The notes under the pieces are model-generated. The model saw only the letters and a program-made list of their open reading frames with translations, was not told the DNA's origin and ran no database searches. A program made the translations under genes and the position numbers. From Candidatus Aalborgiella aggregata (GTDB lineage Bacteria > Pseudomonadota > Gammaproteobacteria > Burkholderiales > Burkholderiaceae_C): DNA of 64,000 nucleotides. Shown here piece by piece: positions 59,359-64,000 of the stretch. How positions within the stretch are numbered: the stretch's first letter is position 1; each line of letters begins with the position of its first letter. The stretch is from the NCBI GenBank assembly GCA_016705065.1, contig JADIYY010000003.1:248001-312000 (forward strand). The letters are read 5' to 3'.

Positions 59359-61383
59359 ATGCGTAAACCACATACCTATCGATTCACCCCACAAATCCCT
59401 GTCATCGCGGCTTTGGTTGCTTTGTGCATCTACACGCTCACGCGTTTGGGCTTGACCATTTTCACAAGCTTTGATGGCACCGTTTTCAAAGGATTTGAGG
59501 CCGTGCCTTTGGCTTTATGGCCTGAGATTTTTGTCAAAGGATTTTGGTTTGACATGTGTGTTATCAGCGTGTTGCTGGCACCCATTTGTTTGTATGAAGC
59601 CCTGCTTCCCAACAAGTGGCGCGGCAAAACATGGCACCGCGTTTTGCGCATGGTGTGGTTTTGGCTGGCGATTGCTTTGTTGCTATTCGGCGCAGTGGCA
59701 GAGGCCACTTTTTGGCTGGAATTTTCAACGCGGTTTAACTTTATAGCGCTGGATTATTTGATTTATACCTCTGAGGTGATTGGCAATATTCGAGAGTCTT
59801 ACCCCGTTGGCTGGATATTGGCTGGTATTGGTGCTGTCGCCGCCATTGTGCTGTTGTTCATCTGGTCTGCCGTACGACGTGCCGATACGCAAGGCGTGAC
59901 TTGGTTGCAACGAGCTGCATTGGCTTTGTTTGCTCTGGTCGTTCCTGCCACATTGATGTATTACGGCAACATTGACCAAATGGAACAGCCCATGTTGCCA
60001 GCATTGACCCCCAGTGTGAACGCCAAAAACGCCTATGCCTCGGAGCTTTCAGGCAATGGTTTGTTTACCATTGCGGCCGCGCAAAGACGCAATGAGTTGG
60101 ATTACGACAAGTTCTACCGCACCATCTCACAACAGCAGGCCAACACTGCGTTGGCTGATTTGGGTGTGAAGCGCTCACCACTAGGTGATGCACTGGGCGG
60201 AGTTTTACCAACGGCGACGATGGCCACTGGCAAGCATGCTGCGACACCCTTTATCGGCAAACCCAAAAACGTCATCCTGATTTCGGTTGAAAGTTTATCG
60301 GCATCGTACATGGACTCATACCGCGCTGACAATGAGCGCATCGGCTTGACACCCGAACTCGACAAACTAGCCAAAAACGGCATGAAATTTGAACGCTTGT
60401 ACGCCACTGGCACACGAACCGTGCGTGGTTTGGAGGCCTTGTCATTGGGCACTCCACCCATTCCTGGGCAAGCGATTGTACGCCGCCCTGGCAACGAACA
60501 TTTGTCCACCATGGGCGAACTACTTAAACCTCAAGGCTTTGCCAATTTCTTTTTCTATGGTGGTTATGGTTATTTTGACAACATGAACGCCTATTACGCC
60601 GCCAACAATTACCGCGTTATAGACCGCACCGATATCCCAAAATCAGAAATTGGATTTGAAAACGTGTGGGGCGTGGCAGACGAGTATTTGTTTGACCAAG
60701 TGATTCGCACTTTAGACGACAAGAGCGACAAGGGCACGGGCGGAAAACCCTTCTTTGCGCAAATCATGACCACCTCCAACCACCGTCCCTATACCTACCC
60801 GGCCAATCGCATAGACATTCCTTCACCCGGTGGGCGCGAAGGCGCGGTGAAATATACCGACTATGCCATTGGCAAATTCATTAAGGACGCGTCAAAGAAA
60901 CCTTGGTTCAAAGACACGCTGTTTGTCATCGTTGCCGATCACTGTGCCTCTGCCGCCGGCAAAACGCGTTTACCCGTTGCGGGCTACCACATCCCAGCTA
61001 TTTTTTATGCACCGGCATTGCTCAAACCCAATGTGTACACACCTTTGGTCAGCCAAATCGACATTGCACCCTCGCTAATGGATGTATTGGGCATCAAGGG
61101 CGTTGAGCAATTCTTTGGTCAATCATTTTTCAGCACCGCGCCGGCTGCACAACGCGCATTTATCAGCAACTACCAGGCATTGGGCTATTTGAAAAACAAC
61201 ACCCTCACGGTACTTTTGCCCAAACAAGAGGTAGAAAGTTTCAGCATAGATCCAATCACATTGGCAGCAACGCCAACAGCAATTAACCCAAGTTTGCTGA
61301 ACGAAGCCGTGGCTTATTACCAAACCGCATCCAAGGCTTTCAAAACGGGTGCCTTGAAAGTGTCAGCAACAGCATCCAAATAA
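59359..61383 (+). CDS. LTA synthase family sulfatase-fold membrane protein
   Basis: The 674-residue protein has an N-terminal set of about five TM helices and a C-terminal alkaline-phosphatase-superfamily domain: NVILISVESLSASYMDSYR with the metal-binding Glu, LYATGTRTVRGLEALSLG with the nucleophile Thr, FFAQIMTTSNHRPYTYP, and FVIVADHCASAAGKTR. It would transfer a phosphoglycerol or phosphoethanolamine group to an envelope glycan or lipid. The substrate is not shown. ATG 59359 is preferred over TTG 59341. The stop overlaps the ybeY start by one base. Confidence 0.92.
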   Translation: MRKPHTYRFTPQIPVIAALVALCIYTLTRLGLTIFTSFDGTVFKGFEAVPLALWPEIFVKGFWFDMCVISVLLAPICLYEALLPNKWRGKTWHRVLRMVWFWLAIALLLFGAVAEATFWLEFSTRFNFIALDYLIYTSEVIGNIRESYPVGWILAGIGAVAAIVLLFIWSAVRRADTQGVTWLQRAALALFALVVPATLMYYGNIDQMEQPMLPALTPSVNAKNAYASELSGNGLFTIAAAQRRNELDYDKFYRTISQQQANTALADLGVKRSPLGDALGGVLPTATMATGKHAATPFIGKPKNVILISVESLSASYMDSYRADNERIGLTPELDKLAKNGMKFERLYATGTRTVRGLEALSLGTPPIPGQAIVRRPGNEHLSTMGELLKPQGFANFFFYGGYGYFDNMNAYYAANNYRVIDRTDIPKSEIGFENVWGVADEYLFDQVIRTLDDKSDKGTGGKPFFAQIMTTSNHRPYTYPANRIDIPSPGGREGAVKYTDYAIGKFIKDASKKPWFKDTLFVIVADHCASAAGKTRLPVAGYHIPAIFYAPALLKPNVYTPLVSQIDIAPSLMDVLGIKGVEQFFGQSFFSTAPAAQRAFISNYQALGYLKNNTLTVLLPKQEVESFSIDPITLAATPTAINPSLLNEAVAYYQTASKAFKTGALKVSATASK

Positions 61384-61856
61384 TGCAAACGCCGGTTGTC
61401 ACTTTGTCTTTGCAATTTGCGCGTTTCCTTAATGTTGCCAAGCACCGTGAAGCATTGCCAAGATACAAAGTGGCACGATACATCAAACACGCTTTGCAAG
61501 CTGGTGTTCAGAGCTTAGAAATCACCTTGCGCATTGTGGACGAAACAGAAGGGCGCGCTTTGAATGCCAGTTACAGGCACAAAGACTATGCTACCAATGT
61601 GTTGACTTTTGATTACAGCGCAGCTCCGCATGTGAGTTGCGACATTGTTTTGTGTGCCCCTGTGGTTGAAAAAGAAGCTCATGACAACCACAAAACATTG
61701 GCCGACCATTACGCCCATCTGTTGGTGCACGGCGTGTTGCATGCGCAGGGTTACGACCATGAAACCAGTAAAGCTGACGCGGTGAAGATGGAAGCCTTGG
61801 AAGTGCACATATTGGCCAAACTAGGCATCACAAACCCTTACACACTTAATCCATAA
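61383..61856 (+). CDS. ybeY: rRNA maturation endoribonuclease YbeY
   Basis: YbeY processes 16S rRNA 3' ends and takes part in ribosome quality control. The 157-residue protein has the zinc motif AHLLVHGVLHAQGYDHE (H3xH5xH) and YRHKDYATNVLTFDY. It starts in the stop of the sulfatase gene (TAATG). In most betaproteobacteria ybeY follows phoH; that gene is not here. Confidence 0.96.
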   Translation: MQTPVVTLSLQFARFLNVAKHREALPRYKVARYIKHALQAGVQSLEITLRIVDETEGRALNASYRHKDYATNVLTFDYSAAPHVSCDIVLCAPVVEKEAHDNHKTLADHYAHLLVHGVLHAQGYDHETSKADAVKMEALEVHILAKLGITNPYTLNP

Positions 61857-61904
61857 CAAGCGTAAAATTAATTGTTAACTTGCTTACGGGAAATGAGACT
61901 GGGT

Positions 61905-62405
61905 ATGAAAAGAATCAATAAAAAAGTCAATGTTGGGCGAATGACCGCCTTCTGGTCATGTGTTTTGTCGTGCGTGTTTTTTGTCAGCACGCCAGCATGG
62001 TCTCAAAGTTCAAGCAGCGATGAAAAAGCGGGTATTGTGAAAATGGTGTCCGGTGATGTGCGTGTCCGCAATGCGCAAGGTGAACGTGCCTTGCAACCCG
62101 GGGATACCGTCAAAACCAGTGACCGACTCATTACCGGCAAGCAAAGTTCTGGCAGCGTGGTGCTACGCGATGGCACGACGCTGGTATTGACAGAAAACTC
62201 GCACATGGTCCTGGATAAATTTGCATTCAATGCAACCACCCAAGACGGAAATATTTTGATCAATTTGTTGCAAGGCAGTATGCGTATGTTGACAGGCTTG
62301 ATCGCCAAAGTGAACCCTGCGGCCATTCAAATCAAAACAAAGACGGTTAGTGTGGGTATTCGTGGCACCGACTTCATTGTAGAAACCGAAGAGAAAGCAG
62401 AATGA
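61905..62405 (+). CDS. Secreted FecR domain protein
   Basis: The 166-residue protein has a signal peptide (GRMTAFWSCVLSCVFFVSTP, cleavage near AWSQS) and a FecR domain: AGIVKMVSGDVRVRNAQGER, LQPGDTVKTSDRLITGKQSS, and VGIRGTDFIVE. Unlike iron-siderophore FecR it is not tied to a sigma factor here; it lies in front of an OmpA-like gene, the common FecR-OmpA pair of betaproteobacteria. ATG 61905 is called; ATG 61893 is possible. Its stop overlaps the next start. Confidence 0.88.
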   Translation: MKRINKKVNVGRMTAFWSCVLSCVFFVSTPAWSQSSSSDEKAGIVKMVSGDVRVRNAQGERALQPGDTVKTSDRLITGKQSSGSVVLRDGTTLVLTENSHMVLDKFAFNATTQDGNILINLLQGSMRMLTGLIAKVNPAAIQIKTKTVSVGIRGTDFIVETEEKAE

Positions 62406-62992
62406 AGCTGTCTCTACTAATTGTCATTGCCGCAGTATTGTTGCTGAACGCGTGCGCGCCGATCACCCGCGTGATTTTGTTGCCACAAGCGGATGGTAGC
62501 GCATCCAGCGTGGTGGTCAAATCATCCAAAGGCGAGCAAATTTTAAGCACGCCATACCAACGCGCATCTGGCCAAGAAGATGCACCCGTGAAACTGGATG
62601 CCACCACCAGCGCAGAAGTGCAAAAAGCCTATCCCGCATTGTTTGCTAACAAGCCACCTGCGCCCACGAAATACATCTTAAATTTCATGCCCGGCGGCAC
62701 TGAATTAACACCCGAATCGAAAGCTGCGTTACCCAAAATTTTAGGTGACACCAACCAACGCAAAGGCGCTGATTTGGTAGTCACAGGTCATACCGACACC
62801 ACAGGTGCTTTGTTGGCCAACGACGAGCTCTCATTCAAACGCGCCGAAGTTGTGACCAAATTACTGGTCGACAGTGGTGCGCCTGCAGCACGCATTGAAT
62901 CTGTAGGACGCGGTAAACGCGAGCTGCTCATCAAAACTGAAGACAATGTGGACGAGCCGCAAAACCGCCGCGTTGAGATTTTGGTTCGCTAA
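62402..62992 (+). CDS. OmpA-family peptidoglycan-binding lipoprotein
   Basis: The 196-residue protein has a signal peptide with lipobox LLLNAC and a C-terminal OmpA domain: ILNFMPGGTELTPESKAALP, VTGHTDTTGALLANDELSFK, and VDEPQNRRVEILVR. It probably anchors the outer membrane to peptidoglycan. It overlaps the FecR gene (ATGA), so the two are coupled. Confidence 0.93.
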   Translation: MKLSLLIVIAAVLLLNACAPITRVILLPQADGSASSVVVKSSKGEQILSTPYQRASGQEDAPVKLDATTSAEVQKAYPALFANKPPAPTKYILNFMPGGTELTPESKAALPKILGDTNQRKGADLVVTGHTDTTGALLANDELSFKRAEVVTKLLVDSGAPAARIESVGRGKRELLIKTEDNVDEPQNRRVEILVR

Positions 62993-63006
62993 CTTTTCAC
63001 TTCTCT

Positions 63007-63888
63007 ATGACAGCAACTCAAGCCAAGGCACTTAAAGGCGTTCGCGTTCTCAGTTTAAGTTTGAATTTACCCGGTCCGGCCGCATTGATGCGCTGCAAAG
63101 CGATGGGCGCAACGTGTATCAAGCTAGAGCCACCCAATGGTGACCCTATGCGTTTGCACAGTGCACGTGCCTACGCGCACATGCACGAAGGCATTCGCAA
63201 CATCACGGCCGATTTAAAAACAGCCGCAGGGCAAAAAGTCTTACAGCGCGAGCTGCTCAAAACCAATGTGCTGCTGACCTCATTTCGGCCCTCAGCCTTG
63301 AAAAAACTGGGTCTGGCTTGGAAAGATTTGCACAAAGCCTACCCCCAGCTGAACCTGGTTGCCATCGTCGGTTCGCCTGGTAAGTTGGCAGAGATTCCGG
63401 GGCACGATTTAACCTATATGGCCGAAAACGATTTGGTCACGGGTTTGGATTTGCCCGCCAGTTTGTACGCCGACATGGGTGGCTCGCTCTTGGCCACCGA
63501 AGCCATTTTGCAAGCGGTGTTGCAACAAAGACAGCCGTCTAAAAACATCCCAAAAGGTGTCTACAAAGAAATTGCCTTATCTGATGCCGCCGCCTACATG
63601 GGCCTGCCACGTGCGTGGGGCTTGACCCTGCCAAACTCACCCATCGGTGGTGCGCATGCAGGTTACAAGGTGTACCCTTGCAAAAATGGTCGCGTTGCTC
63701 TGGCTGCACTTGAGCCGCATTTTGCCGCCACACTGTGTTCAGTTATTGGCATCCCAATGGACAGCCTACAAACCCCATTCAAAGCCAGCACACACCAAGC
63801 CGTCGCCACCTGGGCCGCCAGCAAAACCCGCGCCCAACTCGACGCCATCGCCATCAAGCATGACCTGCCTTTGCACTCCCTCAAATAG
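63007..63888 (+). CDS. CaiB/BaiF family (class III) CoA-transferase
   Basis: The 293-residue protein matches CoA-transferase family III: GVRVLSLSLNLPGPAALMRC, GATCIKLEPPNGDPMRLHS, and IPGHDLTYMAENDLVTGL, in which the Asp after GH is the catalytic residue. ADMGGSLLATEAILQAVLQ follows. It is shorter than the usual 380-400 residues, lacking part of the second domain, resembling short alpha-methylacyl-CoA racemase-like members. The substrate is unknown. It stands alone, 14 bases after the OmpA gene. Confidence 0.88.
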   Translation: MTATQAKALKGVRVLSLSLNLPGPAALMRCKAMGATCIKLEPPNGDPMRLHSARAYAHMHEGIRNITADLKTAAGQKVLQRELLKTNVLLTSFRPSALKKLGLAWKDLHKAYPQLNLVAIVGSPGKLAEIPGHDLTYMAENDLVTGLDLPASLYADMGGSLLATEAILQAVLQQRQPSKNIPKGVYKEIALSDAAAYMGLPRAWGLTLPNSPIGGAHAGYKVYPCKNGRVALAALEPHFAATLCSVIGIPMDSLQTPFKASTHQAVATWAASKTRAQLDAIAIKHDLPLHSLK

Positions 63889-63913
63889 ACTGCGCTTTGT
63901 CAGTTTTATATAG

Positions 63914-63969
63914 AAAATTGGCCTCTAGCCGGCGTACTGATTGCCTAGTTTGCTATTAAAAATATAGCA
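63914..63969 (-). repeat. Dispersed palindromic repeat, copy 9 (reverse orientation)
   Basis: On the minus strand it reads GCTATATTTTTAATAGC, then AAACTAGGCAATCAGTACG, then CCGGCTAGAGGCCAATTTT. It is a near-consensus copy immediately after the CoA-transferase gene. Confidence 0.85.
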
Positions 63970-64000
63970 TTACTGTTGTCTTCAGAGCAAAGTGACTTTC

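Noticed and set aside
1..64000. CRISPR arrays, tRNA or rRNA genes, insertion sequences, prophage genes
   Set aside because: No regularly spaced repeats, tRNA-type T-loop and acceptor pairs, transposase, integrase or phage structural genes were seen. The dispersed palindromes are not regularly spaced.

Overview
The window reads as a chromosomal segment of a betaproteobacterium of the order Burkholderiales, most like Comamonadaceae. The evidence is gene content and order: a cytochrome c oxidase cluster with DUF2970 and twin-TM (DUF2909) proteins, fur/bamE/dapB/exbBD, ispB-pilC-pilD-coaE-zapD, rplU-rpmA-obgE-proB, atpIBEFHAGDC, ybeD-lipB-lipA, and a SAH riboswitch before a short metH. By eye, base composition is moderate (about half G+C), low for that family. 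Almost everything is core housekeeping. I see no tRNA, rRNA, CRISPR array, prophage or insertion sequence.

Layout. 1-8.7 kb: aa3 oxidase subunits (ctaD partial, ctaE), assembly factors (small assembly protein, CtaG, SURF1, two SCO-fold proteins) and heme A synthesis (ctaA, ctaB). 8.7-16.6 kb: metabolic singles, an AT-rich orphan gene, rpoH under a perfect CIRCE operator, a Crp/Fnr regulator, a DUF2892 protein, trhO, a GST and a Spy-like periplasmic protein. 16.7-24.7 kb: radA, recG, queA, a 54-residue basic protein, fur, bamE, dapB, exbB, exbD. 24.7-33.7 kb: manC facing an operon ispB-pilC-pilD-coaE-zapD that ends in a small basic protein and a tandem glycosyltransferase; pilB is missing from its expected place. 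33.7-41.9 kb: rplU (with an unusual C-terminal helix-hairpin-helix extension), rpmA, obgE, proB, rfaE2, a GST, an orphan substrate-binding protein, purB and yaeQ. 42-49.5 kb: the complete ATP synthase operon. 49.6-64 kb: ybeD, lipB, lipA, gloA, tldD, a hydrolase, a voltage-gated-type channel with a zinc ribbon, the SAH riboswitch and metH, an LTA-synthase-like sulfatase, ybeY, a FecR/OmpA pair and a CoA-transferase.

The two most unusual signals are these. (1) A dispersed palindromic repeat of about 50-56 bp (GCTAT..ATAGC followed by AGGCAAT..ACGCCGGCTAGAGGCC) occurs at least ten times. One copy coincides with a roughly 27-residue in-frame insertion in MetH. A second lies antisense in a linker of TldD and a third, partial, in a GST gene. 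It therefore behaves like a coding-compatible palindromic element. (2) Ribosomal protein L21 is twice its normal length and carries a helix-hairpin-helix domain of the type seen in stand-alone 'IEGIGPK' proteins. Clear regulatory elements are the CIRCE site before rpoH, the SAH riboswitch before metH, and several strong terminators.
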